From positions 248,001-312,000 of the forward strand of contig NZ_JAVQHL010000004.1 of the NCBI RefSeq assembly GCF_032670585.1: a stretch of 64,000 bases of DNA, given 5' to 3'. The first letter of the stretch is position 1. Each line of letters starts with the position of its first letter. The notes beneath the pieces are model-generated. The model made no database searches, was not told the DNA's origin, and saw nothing but the letters and a program-made list of their open reading frames with translations. This stretch comes from Ostreiculturibacter nitratireducens. GTDB taxonomy: Bacteria; Pseudomonadota; Alphaproteobacteria; Rhodobacterales; Rhodobacteraceae. Of this stretch, positions 19,171 through 28,459 are shown piece by piece. A program made the translations under genes and the position numbers.

Positions 19171-19436
19171 TCCCGGCTCTCCCGGGGCTCACGCCGCACG
19201 GTCCGGGCGGCCCAGCGGCCGAGATACACGACCGGCCAGCGCAGCATCGACATGCCCGCGGCGAGGACCAGGAGGCCGACGGCGGGTCCGTTCTCGTAGG
19301 TCACCCAGCCGACGATGGGCACCCCGACCGCGATCAGCACATAGGCCGCGCGCCAGTGATGGTCCCGCGAGGGCAACATCGCGATGATGTTCGCAGCGAT
19401 GGCCCATAGCGCGGCGAAGGCGAGCGAAAGAGTCAT
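19167..19436 (-). CDS. DUF2484 small membrane protein (copy 2)
   Basis: An 89-residue protein with three hydrophobic segments and a basic tail (WAARTVRREPRESRE). The closing motif SMLRWPVVYLGRW aligns with SMFRNPLTYLGRK in the neighbouring copy, so the two are paralogues of the Rhodobacterales family DUF2484. Function is unknown. Its position between murC and murB and its 4-bp ATGA overlaps on both sides suggest a role tied to wall synthesis, but this is inference from context only. Confidence 0.8.
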   Translation of the reverse strand: MTLSLAFAALWAIAANIIAMLPSRDHHWRAAYVLIAVGVPIVGWVTYENGPAVGLLVLAAGMSMLRWPVVYLGRWAARTVRREPRESRE

Positions 19437-19702
19437 TCCGTGCGCCCCTCCCCCGGGCGGCGGACGGGCAGGCCCAAAGCCTTCCGCCCCAGATAGGTCA
19501 ACGGGTTACGGAACATGGAAAGAAAACCGACAAAGGCCAGTAGCGCGATCCATACCCCATAGTCCAGCCCGAGCCAGACGATCAGCACGGGAGCCAGGAT
19601 CAGGAGCATAAGCCCAGGCGGATACTGCAGGCGCATGGGCAGAAGCGCGGTGATCGTCGCCGCGAGCACCCAGAGGCAGGAGGCCACAAGTGATGCGTTC
19701 AT
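19433..19702 (-). CDS. DUF2484 small membrane protein (copy 1)
   Basis: An 89-residue paralogue of the next gene, again with three hydrophobic segments and the SMFRNPLTYLGRK motif near the C terminus. I chose the ATG at 19702 rather than 19708. It gives the same length as the paralogue, forms the ATGA overlap with the permease stop, and leaves GGGAGG at 19709-19714 at good spacing. Function is unknown. Confidence 0.78.
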   Translation of the reverse strand: MNASLVASCLWVLAATITALLPMRLQYPPGLMLLILAPVLIVWLGLDYGVWIALLAFVGFLSMFRNPLTYLGRKALGLPVRRPGEGRTE

Positions 19703-20889
19703 CTCCATCCTCCCAAAGATGCTCCGAGCGCTGCGAGCGAGGCGATGAGCCCCGCCCAGGGCACGAGGACCGGAACCGAGAAATGCCCCGCGGGCGCTTT
19801 CCGCTTCAACCCGATCAGCGCCAGATTGACGATGGCGAAGACCACCAGCAGCGCCTGGGACGTGAACTCCGCAAGCACGGCGACAGGAAGGGTCAAGGCG
19901 GCGGCCGTCAGCGCCACGCCAATGACGATCGTTCCGAAGACCGGCGTACCGAACTCCGCATGGGTCTTCCGGAACACCGCGTAGCCCGGCGACCGCTTGC
20001 CCAACCCATAAAGGACGCGCGATGCCATGACGATCTGCGCGAGCACCCCGTTCAGCGCCGCCGCGACGGCGACAAGCGACAGGAAGGCCGCGCTCCGCCC
20101 CGTCGCCATCTCCCAGACGAGGGCGAGCGGGCGCTCGCTCACTGCCAGCACGTCGCGCGGCACGGCGCGGACGGCGGCGAGAGACACGAGCGCGTAGAGA
20201 AGCGCGGTGATCGCCAGGGACAGCAGGATCGCCCGCGGCATGTCGCGCATCGGGCGCCTGGCCTCCTCCGCCATGTTCACGATGTCGTCGAAGCCGATGA
20301 AGGCGAAGATCGCGAAGATCGTGGCGGCGATGATGCCGTTCCATTCAGGCGCCGGCGGGGCGAGCCATTCCGTCACCGGCTCGGCGGTGAAGCCGGCCCA
20401 GCTGACGACGAGAAGCCCGCAGACCTCGACCACGGTCAGCGCCGCCGCGAAGGCGAGGCTTTCCAGGACGCCCGCGATCGCGATCAGCGTCAGCGCCGCG
20501 CCCAGCCCGATCACCGCCCAGACGAAGGGCATCGGGACGACGGAGATCAGGTAGCCGACCCCGCCCCTGAGCACTGCCGCCGCCGCGACCGTGCCCGCGG
20601 CGATGTTGACCCATCCGACGAAGATCGCGAGCCAGTGCTGGTTGAGCCCGATCTCGACATAGGAGGAATCTCCCGCCGCCTCGGGGATTCGCGACGAGAG
20701 TTCGGAAAATGTCAGCGCCGTCGGAACCACGACGATGGCGGCCAGAAGGAACGAAACGGCAGCCCACACGCCCGCCTGGCCGGCGACCACGCCGACGAGG
20801 ACGTAAATCCCCGCCCCGACCATGATCCCCACGCCATAAGCAGTCAGAAGCCCCAGGCCCAGCCGTTGTCTGAGACCCTCGGCAACCAC
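19699..20889 (-). CDS. APC-superfamily amino acid permease
   Basis: Inner-membrane transporter of about 12 helices (396 residues). The APC signature is at the N terminus: GLLTAYGVGIMVGAGIYVLVG, with the GAGI/G loop that contacts the amino group of the substrate. AFIGFDDIVNMAEE (helix 6) follows later. I prefer the GTG at 20889, just 4 bases after the murC stop with AGGGG upstream, because the longer frame lies inside murC. Its stop overlaps the first DUF2484 gene. Substrate is unknown; an amino acid or polyamine is likely. It is an unexpected passenger between murC and murB. Confidence 0.85.
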   Translation of the reverse strand: MVAEGLRQRLGLGLLTAYGVGIMVGAGIYVLVGVVAGQAGVWAAVSFLLAAIVVVPTALTFSELSSRIPEAAGDSSYVEIGLNQHWLAIFVGWVNIAAGTVAAAAVLRGGVGYLISVVPMPFVWAVIGLGAALTLIAIAGVLESLAFAAALTVVEVCGLLVVSWAGFTAEPVTEWLAPPAPEWNGIIAATIFAIFAFIGFDDIVNMAEEARRPMRDMPRAILLSLAITALLYALVSLAAVRAVPRDVLAVSERPLALVWEMATGRSAAFLSLVAVAAALNGVLAQIVMASRVLYGLGKRSPGYAVFRKTHAEFGTPVFGTIVIGVALTAAALTLPVAVLAEFTSQALLVVFAIVNLALIGLKRKAPAGHFSVPVLVPWAGLIASLAALGASLGGWR

Positions 20890-20893
20890 GCCC

Positions 20894-22303
20894 CTAGCCC
20901 TTCGCGAGCCGGTCTGGCAGCGCGTTCGCCCAGGCCGAAATCGTGCCGGCGCCAAGACAGACGACCATGTCGCCCGGACGCGCCTGTTCGCGCACGAGCC
21001 TAGCGAGGTCCTCTTCGCTCAGGATGGCACGGGCGTGGCGGTGACCATGCGCGATGAGCCCGGCGACGAGGTCGTCGCGCGTCGCACCCGGAATTGGGTC
21101 CTCTCCCGCGGCATAGACCTCGGCGATGCCGACCACGTCCGCCTCGTTGAAGCAGGTGCAGAAATCGTCGAAGAGGCTCGACAGGCGCGTGTAGCGGTGC
21201 GGCTGGTGCACCGCGATGACCCGGCCCTTCGTCGCCTGCCGCGCCGCTTTCAGGACTGCTGCGATCTCGACCGGGTGGTGGCCGTAATCGTCGATGATGG
21301 TCACGCCGCCCAGCACTTCGCCAACCTTGGTGAAGCGGCGGTTCACGCCGCCGAAGTTCGCCAGCGCCTCGCGGATCTCGTCCTTCTTCATTCCCAGATG
21401 CCGCGCGACCGCCACCGCGGCGAGCGCGTTCGAAACGTTGTGGTCGCCGGGCATCGGCAGGGTGCAGCCTTCGATCACCGCGTCCTCGCCTTCGCCCTGA
21501 AGCGCCACGTCGAAATGCGCGGTGCCGTTTTCATAGCTCAGGTTCACCGCCCTGACGTCGGCCTGCGCATTGAAGCCGAAGGTGACGATCCGCCGGTCCG
21601 TCACCCTGCCCACGAGCGCCTGAACTTCCGCATGGTCGGTGCAGCAGACGGCGAGACCGTAGAAGGGGATGTTCGAAACGAAGTCGAAGAAGCCCTTACG
21701 AAGCGCTTCGAACGAACCCCAGTGCTCCATGTGCTCGGGGTCGATATTCGTGACGATCGCGATCGTCGCCGGAAGGCGGTTGAAGGAGCCGTCGGACTCG
21801 TCCGCTTCGACGACCATCCACTCGCCTGCGCCCGCCCGCGCGTTCGAGCCGTAGGCATGGATGATGCCGCCGTTGATGACCGTGGGATCGAACCCGCCCT
21901 TGTCGAGAAGCGTCGCGACCATCGTCGTCGTCGTCGTCTTGCCATGCGTCCCGGCGACCGCGATGTTCGACTTCAGGCGCATGAGTTCGGCCAGCATCTC
22001 GGCCCGGCGAACCACCGGCAGCTTGCGGCGCCGCGCTTCCTCCAGTTCCGGGTTGCCCTTCTTGATGGCCGAGGAAATGACCACGACCGCCGCGTCGCCG
22101 ATATTCTCGGCCCGCTGGCCCTCGAAAAAGGCCGCGCCGAGCTTTTCCAGCCGATCGGTGATCTTCGACGCCTTCGCGTCCGAACCCTGCACGCGATAGC
22201 CGAGCGTGATCAGCACCTCGGCGATCCCGGACATGCCGATGCCGCCGATGCCCACGAAGTGGATGGGTCCGAGTTCGCCGGGAAGTTTCGTCGCCGCGTT
22301 CAT
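20894..22303 (-). CDS. murC: UDP-N-acetylmuramate--L-alanine ligase
   Basis: Mur ligase that adds L-Ala to UDP-MurNAc. The 469 residues have the N-terminal Rossmann motif HFVGIGGIGMSGIAEV, the P-loop GTHGKTTTT at about 118-126, the central EADESDGSF and the C-terminal HQPHRYTR. Normal length. It overlaps murG by 4 bp upstream and is followed at once by the permease. Confidence 0.98.
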   Translation of the reverse strand: MNAATKLPGELGPIHFVGIGGIGMSGIAEVLITLGYRVQGSDAKASKITDRLEKLGAAFFEGQRAENIGDAAVVVISSAIKKGNPELEEARRRKLPVVRRAEMLAELMRLKSNIAVAGTHGKTTTTTMVATLLDKGGFDPTVINGGIIHAYGSNARAGAGEWMVVEADESDGSFNRLPATIAIVTNIDPEHMEHWGSFEALRKGFFDFVSNIPFYGLAVCCTDHAEVQALVGRVTDRRIVTFGFNAQADVRAVNLSYENGTAHFDVALQGEGEDAVIEGCTLPMPGDHNVSNALAAVAVARHLGMKKDEIREALANFGGVNRRFTKVGEVLGGVTIIDDYGHHPVEIAAVLKAARQATKGRVIAVHQPHRYTRLSSLFDDFCTCFNEADVVGIAEVYAAGEDPIPGATRDDLVAGLIAHGHRHARAILSEEDLARLVREQARPGDMVVCLGAGTISAWANALPDRLAKG

Positions 22304-23406
22304 GTCGTCTCTTTCGGTTTGGCCAGGCCCTCGACCAGTGCCACGAGCTTCTCCGTCGCGTCCGGTATGCCATAGGCAAGGGCGGAGGCAGCCATATGCG
22401 CGGCCGCGCCCGGGTTTTCAAGGACCGTCGCGATCTGGGTGGCCAGCGCGGCGGGGCGCGCCTCGCTCTCGGACATGAGGATCGCCGCCCCCGCCTCGAC
22501 CAGCGCGCGGGCGTTCGCCGTCTGGTGGTCGCCGGCCGCGGCCGCGTAGGGAATGAGGATCGCGGGGCGCCCGATCACCGTCAGGTCCGCGATCGTCGAC
22601 GCGCCCGCCCGCGCGATGACGAGCTGCGCCTCGGAAAACCGCCGGGGCACGTCGGTGAAGAAGCTCTTCACTTCTGCCGGAACGCCCGCCGCCGCGTAGG
22701 CGGCGACGACCCGCTCGATGTCCTCTTCCCGCGCCTGGTGCGCGATGCGCATGCGTGTCCGCAGGCCTTCGGGCAAGGCGGCCACGGCGCCCGGCACGAC
22801 GTCGGACAGGATCCGGGCACCCTGGCTGCCGCCGATCACAACGATGCTCATCGGGTAGTCGCCCGGCGGGATGTAGGGCGCGGCCGCCCGCTCGAGCACC
22901 GCTCCGCGGACGGGGTTGCCGGTGTGCCGCCCTTCCACGCCCTCGGGCAGGTCGGTGGGCCAGGTGCCGCAGGCGAAGGCTCCCACGCGGCGCGCGAAGA
23001 CCCGGTTGACCCGCCCCATGACGCCGTTCTGCTCGTGGATGGCGCGCGGCACGCGCAAGACGTAGGCCGCCGAAAGGGCGGGGATCGTCGGATAGCCTCC
23101 GAAGCCCACGACGACGGCGGGCTTGTCCTTCAACATCCCGAGGATCGCGGCGAGGACGCCGCCCGCGATCCGGAACGGCGCGAGGAGCTTCGCCAGCGGC
23201 CCGCCCCGCGCGAGGGTCGCGGATGCCACCTTCTCCACCTTCACGACATGAGGGAACGCACCGGAATACCGCGCGCCGCGCGCGTCGGTGGAAAGCTTCA
23301 CGCGCCAGCCCCGCCGCACCATCGCCTCGGCTAGGGCCTGCGCAGGGAACATGTGCCCCCCGGTGCCTCCGGCGGCGATCAGGAGAAGCCGTTGCCTGGC
23401 CATCAC
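22300..23406 (-). CDS. murG: Lipid II synthase MurG
   Basis: Membrane-associated GT-B glycosyltransferase that adds GlcNAc to lipid I. The 368 residues begin with the glycine-rich GGTGGH at about 13-18. Further on are GFGGYPT, HEQNGVMG, the second G loop GGSQGA and the donor-site RAGASTIADLT. The start at 23406 overlaps the ftsW stop by 4 bp (ATGA); a second ATG follows immediately. Confidence 0.98.
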   Translation of the reverse strand: MMARQRLLLIAAGGTGGHMFPAQALAEAMVRRGWRVKLSTDARGARYSGAFPHVVKVEKVASATLARGGPLAKLLAPFRIAGGVLAAILGMLKDKPAVVVGFGGYPTIPALSAAYVLRVPRAIHEQNGVMGRVNRVFARRVGAFACGTWPTDLPEGVEGRHTGNPVRGAVLERAAAPYIPPGDYPMSIVVIGGSQGARILSDVVPGAVAALPEGLRTRMRIAHQAREEDIERVVAAYAAAGVPAEVKSFFTDVPRRFSEAQLVIARAGASTIADLTVIGRPAILIPYAAAAGDHQTANARALVEAGAAILMSESEARPAALATQIATVLENPGAAAHMAASALAYGIPDATEKLVALVEGLAKPKETT

Positions 23407-24569
23407 CGGCCCCGCTTGAGAAGGATGTCGCCGATCTGGCCCTGAGGCCGCGTCCGCGTGAAGGCGAGCAGCATCCCGACCGCGAGCCCGCTCGCGATCA
23501 CCGACGAGCCGCCGTAGCTGACGAAGGGCAGCGTCATTCCCTTAGCAGGCAGAAGCCGCACGGCGACGCCCATGTTGATCATGGCCTGCACGCCGAAGGA
23601 GCAGGCGAGCCCAGCGCCGGCAAGCCGGATGAACGGATCGCGTTCCCGCATCAGCCGATAGAGCGAACGGACGACGATCGTCGCGTAGAGCGCGATGATG
23701 ATGAGGACCAGGACGAGCCCGTATTCCTCCGCCGCCACGGCGATGATGAAGTCGGTATGCGCGTCCGGCAGGGACCACTTGACCTGCCCCTCGCCCACGC
23801 CGACCCCGAAGAAGCCGCCTTCCTGGATCGCGTTCGTGGCGTAGCCGATCTGGGTGCGCGGGTCGATCTCCGGCGACAGGAACCCGTCGATCCGGCGCGC
23901 GAAATGCTCGGAATTCTCATAGGCGACAACGCCGCCGGCCACCACGAGCGCAGCGATGACAGTCAGCAGAAGGAAGGGCGCACCCGCGACGAAATAGATC
24001 ACGCCCCAGGAAAACAGGACCAGCGCCGCCTGCCCGAAGTCCGGCTGAAGCGCCAGCATGAGCGCGACGATCAGCGCGACGACGAAGGAATAGAGCTTGC
24101 CGGGCGGCCCGCCGATTTCCTGGCTCGCCGCCATGAACCACGCCGCGAGCACGACGAAACCCGGCTTGAGGAACTCCGACGGCTGGACCGATCCGAAGCC
24201 CAGCGAATACCAGCGCACCGCGCCCTTGCCGAAATCCGTGCCGAAGAACGGCAGGAAGACGACCGCGACGAAAGAGACGGCAAAGCCCATGACCCCGAGG
24301 CGCCGTACCAGGCCGGGCGACATCATGGAGGTCACGAACATCGCGACGAGCGCGACTAGGCCGAAGAACACCTGCCGTTCCACGTAATAGAAGGGATCGA
24401 GCCCGTTCTTTTCCGCCAGCGGCGGCGAAGCCGCGAGCCCAAGGAGAAGACCGATACCGAACAGCCCAAGCAGGCAGGACATCGTAAGCTTGTCGATTGT
24501 CCGCCACCACCGTGGAAGAACCGGCTCGCCAGCCCGCATGGGCATGGTGCCATAGACCATCTCAGTCAT
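23403..24569 (-). CDS. ftsW: Lipid II polymerase FtsW
   Basis: SEDS-family glycosyltransferase of the septal wall machinery, working with FtsI. The 388 residues form about ten membrane helices. Family motifs are present: GVGEGQVKWSLPDAHTDFIIA in the extracellular loop with its catalytic-type Asp, and the final SYGGSSVIAS. It heads the second dcw segment: the upstream neighbour is a divergent serine hydrolase rather than murD, so a promoter is expected in 24570-24826. It is translationally coupled to murG. Confidence 0.97.
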   Translation of the reverse strand: MTEMVYGTMPMRAGEPVLPRWWRTIDKLTMSCLLGLFGIGLLLGLAASPPLAEKNGLDPFYYVERQVFFGLVALVAMFVTSMMSPGLVRRLGVMGFAVSFVAVVFLPFFGTDFGKGAVRWYSLGFGSVQPSEFLKPGFVVLAAWFMAASQEIGGPPGKLYSFVVALIVALMLALQPDFGQAALVLFSWGVIYFVAGAPFLLLTVIAALVVAGGVVAYENSEHFARRIDGFLSPEIDPRTQIGYATNAIQEGGFFGVGVGEGQVKWSLPDAHTDFIIAVAAEEYGLVLVLIIIALYATIVVRSLYRLMRERDPFIRLAGAGLACSFGVQAMINMGVAVRLLPAKGMTLPFVSYGGSSVIASGLAVGMLLAFTRTRPQGQIGDILLKRGR

Positions 24570-24826
24570 GGGATACCGCCTTACTGCCTCGCACCGCCCG
24601 TTTCCCGGGTCTGGTCAGAACTGTAACCCCAAATCCCCTGTCGCGCTAGGGGCTGGTGCCGCCAATTCCCCCGCAAAGGACGGATATCGCTTGGATTCGC
24701 CCCAGACGGCGGATCGGTGCCGACCAGATCACGGCGACCCAGGCCCACGCCGGGCAGTGACGAAATGGCCGGAAGGGTGCCGCCGTGCTATGCAACTTCA
24801 CGCAACCCGGTGAAAGGACGCATCCC

Positions 24827-26017
24827 ATGGCCGGCCCCGCACGCTTCGAAATCCAGGGCCAGGTGAGCCCCGAATTCGAACCCGTCCGCCTGGCTTTCGA
24901 AGATAACTTCGCACGCCGCGGCGAGCTTGGGGGAGCCGTCTGCGTCTACCGGCACGGCGACTGCGTCGTGGACCTTTGGGGCGGCATCCGCGACGCCGAG
25001 ACGGGCGCACCCTGGGAGAAGGACACCATGGTCCTCGTCTTCTCCGCGACGAAGGGCCTGGCGGCGATGACGATCGCGCTGGCCCATTCGCGGGGCTGGC
25101 TCGATTACGAGGCGCGGGTGGCGGATTACTGGCCGGAATTCGCCCGGAATGGCAAGGAGGCCGTGACCGTCCGGCAACTCCTCTCGCACCAGGCGGGGCT
25201 TCATGCCTTCGCGGGCAAGGTCGGACGGGAGGAGATCGCCGACCTCGACCGCCTCGCCGCGATCATGGCGGAGGAGCGGCCGGAGTGGGAGCCGGGCACG
25301 CGCAACGCCTACCACGCGATCACGCTCGGCTTCTACGAAGGCGAGCTTCTTCGCCGCATCGACCCCGGGCACCGCAGCCTCGGGCGGTTCTTCCAGGAGG
25401 AAATCGCCGATCCCCTGGGGCTGGAGTTCTACATCCGTTTGCCGGAAGACATTCCCGACGCGCGCCTCGCCCGGCTCAGGATGCCGGGGATCGTCCGCTC
25501 GCTTCTCGGGCTGCCTCTTCCGACGCTTGTGAAGGCCCTCACCCCCGGCTCCGCCTTCGCCCGCGCCTTCATGTCGAACCCGGGCACGGTCGTGCCGCTG
25601 GACGAAAGCCGCATCTACGCCCGCGAACTCGAGGTGCCCTCTGGCGGCGGCGTCGGCACCGCGCGTGCCATCGCGCGCGCCTACGGCGTCTTCGCCACCG
25701 GCGGCAAGGAACTCGGCCTCAGGCCCGAAACCCTCGCGGCGCTCGAAGCGCCCGCTGAACCGCCGTCACGCGGAGCGTTCGACGAAGTGATGCGCGACGA
25801 GGCGCACTATTCGCTGGGCTTCATGAAACCCATGCCCGGCTTCGACTTCGGCCACGAAGGAGCCTTCGGCGCCCCCGGCGCGGGCGGTTCCATGGGATAC
25901 GCGGACGCCGCGACCGGGCTGGGCTATGGCTATGTCACCAACCGCATGGGCACCGGGATCACCGCCGATCCGCGCGATGTCGCCCTCCGCGCGGCGATAG
26001 CTTCGGTCACCGGCTGA
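24827..26017 (+). CDS. Serine hydrolase, beta-lactamase/esterase EstB-like
   Basis: Penicillin-binding-protein-like hydrolase of the class C beta-lactamase superfamily (396 residues). The SxxK motif is SATK with Ser73 and Lys76. The expected tyrosine is Tyr162 in NAYHAIT, where Tyr-His-Ala replaces the YxN of true beta-lactamases. The third box near the C terminus is HEGAFG. This pattern and the missing signal peptide point to a cytoplasmic esterase rather than a beta-lactamase. The ATG at 24827 has GAAAGGA upstream. It is on the opposite strand to the dcw genes and splits murD from ftsW. Confidence 0.82.
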   Translation: MAGPARFEIQGQVSPEFEPVRLAFEDNFARRGELGGAVCVYRHGDCVVDLWGGIRDAETGAPWEKDTMVLVFSATKGLAAMTIALAHSRGWLDYEARVADYWPEFARNGKEAVTVRQLLSHQAGLHAFAGKVGREEIADLDRLAAIMAEERPEWEPGTRNAYHAITLGFYEGELLRRIDPGHRSLGRFFQEEIADPLGLEFYIRLPEDIPDARLARLRMPGIVRSLLGLPLPTLVKALTPGSAFARAFMSNPGTVVPLDESRIYARELEVPSGGGVGTARAIARAYGVFATGGKELGLRPETLAALEAPAEPPSRGAFDEVMRDEAHYSLGFMKPMPGFDFGHEGAFGAPGAGGSMGYADAATGLGYGYVTNRMGTGITADPRDVALRAAIASVTG

Positions 26018-26046
26018 GCGCGGCCGCGCCCTGCCGCCTCTGTTAC

Positions 26047-26913
26047 CTAGTCAGCCGGCTCGGGAAAGCGGACCCCCGTCACGTCGACGACGAAGAAGGG
26101 GAAGTATTCGTCGGTTCCCCACATGTTTCCGGCCTCGACATGCGTGGGAAGGCGGAAGCCGCCGAAGGACTGGAAATTCGACAGCTGGCCGCCAAAGGGC
26201 TGCAGGCGGTAAGCCTTTTCCGGGTTGGCGTTGCTCCACCGCTGGAACGCGACCTGCGTGGGTTTTCCATCCGTGTCGACCGTCACGTCGACCGCCTGCC
26301 GGAGCCCGTCGTGTTCCACCGTGACGCGGGCGCTGTCGGGGCCGAGCGGTTCCCAGCGCACGCCCGGGCCGGGCAGGACCGCAGCCGGCGTCCAGAACAC
26401 GGCCTCGGCGACATAGCGGCCGAAGGCCGAGCTCCGGTGGTCCGCAGTGCCGCCGATCCGCGCGACGGGAACGAGGCCGGCCAGCCAGAACCGCGTCCAC
26501 TTGCCGGAGTCGGAGCCGCCGAGCGGCATCGGCCCGCCCTTCGTCTCCATCGCCCAGACGAAACCCCAGGGCGCCGCCAGCACCTGGCGGGCGGTCATGT
26601 CCATGTAGCCGGGATCGGCCTTGGTCCCCATCCCGAACCGCCCCTCCATCTCGATCTCCGCCACCGTGCGGAGCGGCGTGCCGGGCTCGATCGCGTAAAG
26701 GAAGAAGCGCTTTGCGGGCTCCGGAAGGTCGCGCACCATCCCGGCATCGAAAAGCGGTGGCTGCGGCGGCTGGAGAGAGATGAGCCGCGCCATCTCGGCG
26801 CGGTCAGCGCGGTGATCAAGCTGGCGCCAGAACGCGAGGCCCGCGAGGAGTGCGAGGGCGAATATGCCCAAAAGGACGAATACGGTTCTCATGTTGCCCT
26901 GCATGATTGCCAT
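26047..26913 (-). CDS. DUF6544-type membrane-anchored protein of unknown function
   Basis: A 288-residue protein with one N-terminal membrane segment (about residues 10-28) and a large exported or periplasmic domain. The domain has recurring Trp and Gly residues (MTARQVLAAPWGFVW, FQRWSNANPEKAYR, LPTHVEAGNMWGTDEYFPFF) that I recognise as the DUF6544 pattern. No catalytic motif is evident. It follows murD by 73 bp on the same strand, so it may share the mraZ-murD transcript. It converges with the serine hydrolase. Confidence 0.65.
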   Translation of the reverse strand: MAIMQGNMRTVFVLLGIFALALLAGLAFWRQLDHRADRAEMARLISLQPPQPPLFDAGMVRDLPEPAKRFFLYAIEPGTPLRTVAEIEMEGRFGMGTKADPGYMDMTARQVLAAPWGFVWAMETKGGPMPLGGSDSGKWTRFWLAGLVPVARIGGTADHRSSAFGRYVAEAVFWTPAAVLPGPGVRWEPLGPDSARVTVEHDGLRQAVDVTVDTDGKPTQVAFQRWSNANPEKAYRLQPFGGQLSNFQSFGGFRLPTHVEAGNMWGTDEYFPFFVVDVTGVRFPEPAD

Positions 26914-26986
26914 GCGGCAGATCTAACGGCGGCGCGGGCGACGCGCCTTGCTCAAGGTCAAATCCGGGTGCCGTGCGGAACCGCCC

Positions 26987-28399
26987 TCAGCCATCCTCGC
27001 CGCCAATGAGCGCCCGGACTCGGGCGGCGAAATCCTCGCCCCGTTTCTCGAAATTCGCGTACTGGTCGAAGGAGGCCGCCGCAGGCGCCAGAAGCACAAC
27101 CTCCCCCGGCTCCGCCTCTTCGGCCGCGCGCGCGACGGCGCGTTCCATCGTCTCGCAGATCTCGTGTGGCGTTCCGCCGAGTTCCAGCGCGAAGTCCCGC
27201 GCCGAGTGGCCGATCAGGTAGGCCTTCACCACGGAGCCGAGATGGGGCTGCAGGCCAGCGATGCCGCCTTCCTTGCCGAGCCCGCCCGCGATCCAGCGGA
27301 TCCGCTTGAACGCCTGCAATGCCTTCGCCGCGCTGTCCACGTTGGTTGCCTTCGAGTCGTTCACGAAACGGACGCCGTCCCTCTCGCCCACCGTCTGCGA
27401 TCGATGCGGCAGGCCCTCGAAGGAATGGAATGCCCCCTCGATCAGCTTCGGCGCGACGCCCAGCGCCCGCACCGCCGCATAGGCCGCGCAGGCGTTCTGA
27501 TGGTTGTGCTCTCCGGGCAGACCCTTCACCTCGCGCAGGTCGATCGAGGCGACCTGCCGCCCCTTCCGCCATTCCGCGAGGAACCCCTTCCGCGCGAAGA
27601 CCGACCAGCCGTAATCCCCGAGCTTGTGGCTGGAGGAAATCCGGATCACCCGGTCATCCCCCGGCCCCTGCGAGAGTTGATTGGCGAGGAATGCGCCCTC
27701 GAATTCATCGACGCCGATGACCGCCCGGTCCGGCCCGCCCTCGGCGAAGAGCCGGCGCTTGGCAGCGAAGTAGCCGCCAAGCCCGCCGTGCCGGTCGAGG
27801 TGATCGGGCGAGAGGTTGGTGAAGACGGCGATGTCGGGGGTCAGCGCGCGGGCGAGTTCGGTCTGATAGCTCGACAACTCGATGACGACCACCTCGCCGT
27901 CATGCGCGGGATCGATGTCCAGAACGCCGCGGCCGATGTTCCCGGCCATCTGTGTCGGCCGCCCCGCGACCTTGAGGATATGATGGATCAGCGCCGTCGT
28001 CGTCGATTTGCCGTTCGATCCCGTGACCGCGACGACGCGCGGAACCTGGTCGAACGAGTCCCAGTCCCGGGTGGCGAAAGACCGGAAGAACAGGCCAATG
28101 TCGTTGTCCACCGGAACTCCGGCCGCGACGGCGGCGGCGATGACCGGGTTGGGCTTCGGGTAGAGATGCGGGATGCCCGGCGAGACGATCAGCGCCGCGA
28201 CCCCCTCCCACGCCCCGTTCCGCGTGAGATCATGGCAGGCGAAGCCCTGCGCCTCGGCATTGGCCCGCGCCTCGGGGCTGTCGTCCCACAGAAGCGCCTC
28301 GGCGCCGCCACCGGCGAGCGCCCGGGCCGTGGCGAGGCCGGAACGGCCCAAGCCCAGCACCGCGACCCTCTGCCCCTCGTATCCCCTGACCGGAATCAT
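26987..28399 (-). CDS. murD: UDP-N-acetylmuramoylalanine--D-glutamate ligase
   Basis: Mur ligase adding D-Glu to UDP-MurNAc-L-Ala. The 470 residues contain the N-terminal VAVLGLGRSGLATARAL, the ATP loop TGSNGKSTT at about 125-133, NLSPDHLDRHG, and FVNDSKATN near the start of the third domain. Normal length. It lies 60 bp downstream of mraY. Confidence 0.98.
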   Translation of the reverse strand: MIPVRGYEGQRVAVLGLGRSGLATARALAGGGAEALLWDDSPEARANAEAQGFACHDLTRNGAWEGVAALIVSPGIPHLYPKPNPVIAAAVAAGVPVDNDIGLFFRSFATRDWDSFDQVPRVVAVTGSNGKSTTTALIHHILKVAGRPTQMAGNIGRGVLDIDPAHDGEVVVIELSSYQTELARALTPDIAVFTNLSPDHLDRHGGLGGYFAAKRRLFAEGGPDRAVIGVDEFEGAFLANQLSQGPGDDRVIRISSSHKLGDYGWSVFARKGFLAEWRKGRQVASIDLREVKGLPGEHNHQNACAAYAAVRALGVAPKLIEGAFHSFEGLPHRSQTVGERDGVRFVNDSKATNVDSAAKALQAFKRIRWIAGGLGKEGGIAGLQPHLGSVVKAYLIGHSARDFALELGGTPHEICETMERAVARAAEEAEPGEVVLLAPAAASFDQYANFEKRGEDFAARVRALIGGEDG

Positions 28400-28459
28400 T
28401 TCCCGCCCCCGGCTGCACCAGTTTCAAAAACGTCGGCGGGGCTGACCACCCCCCGGCCC

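Noticed and set aside
24568..24813. An 81-codon frame in the ftsW/hydrolase intergenic region.
   Set aside because: Low-complexity Pro/Arg/Asp product with no ribosome site; the region is needed for divergent promoters.
24827..26017. True class C beta-lactamase (resistance gene).
   Set aside because: No signal peptide, and the YxN motif is replaced by Tyr-His-Ala with an HEG third box, which points to the esterase branch.
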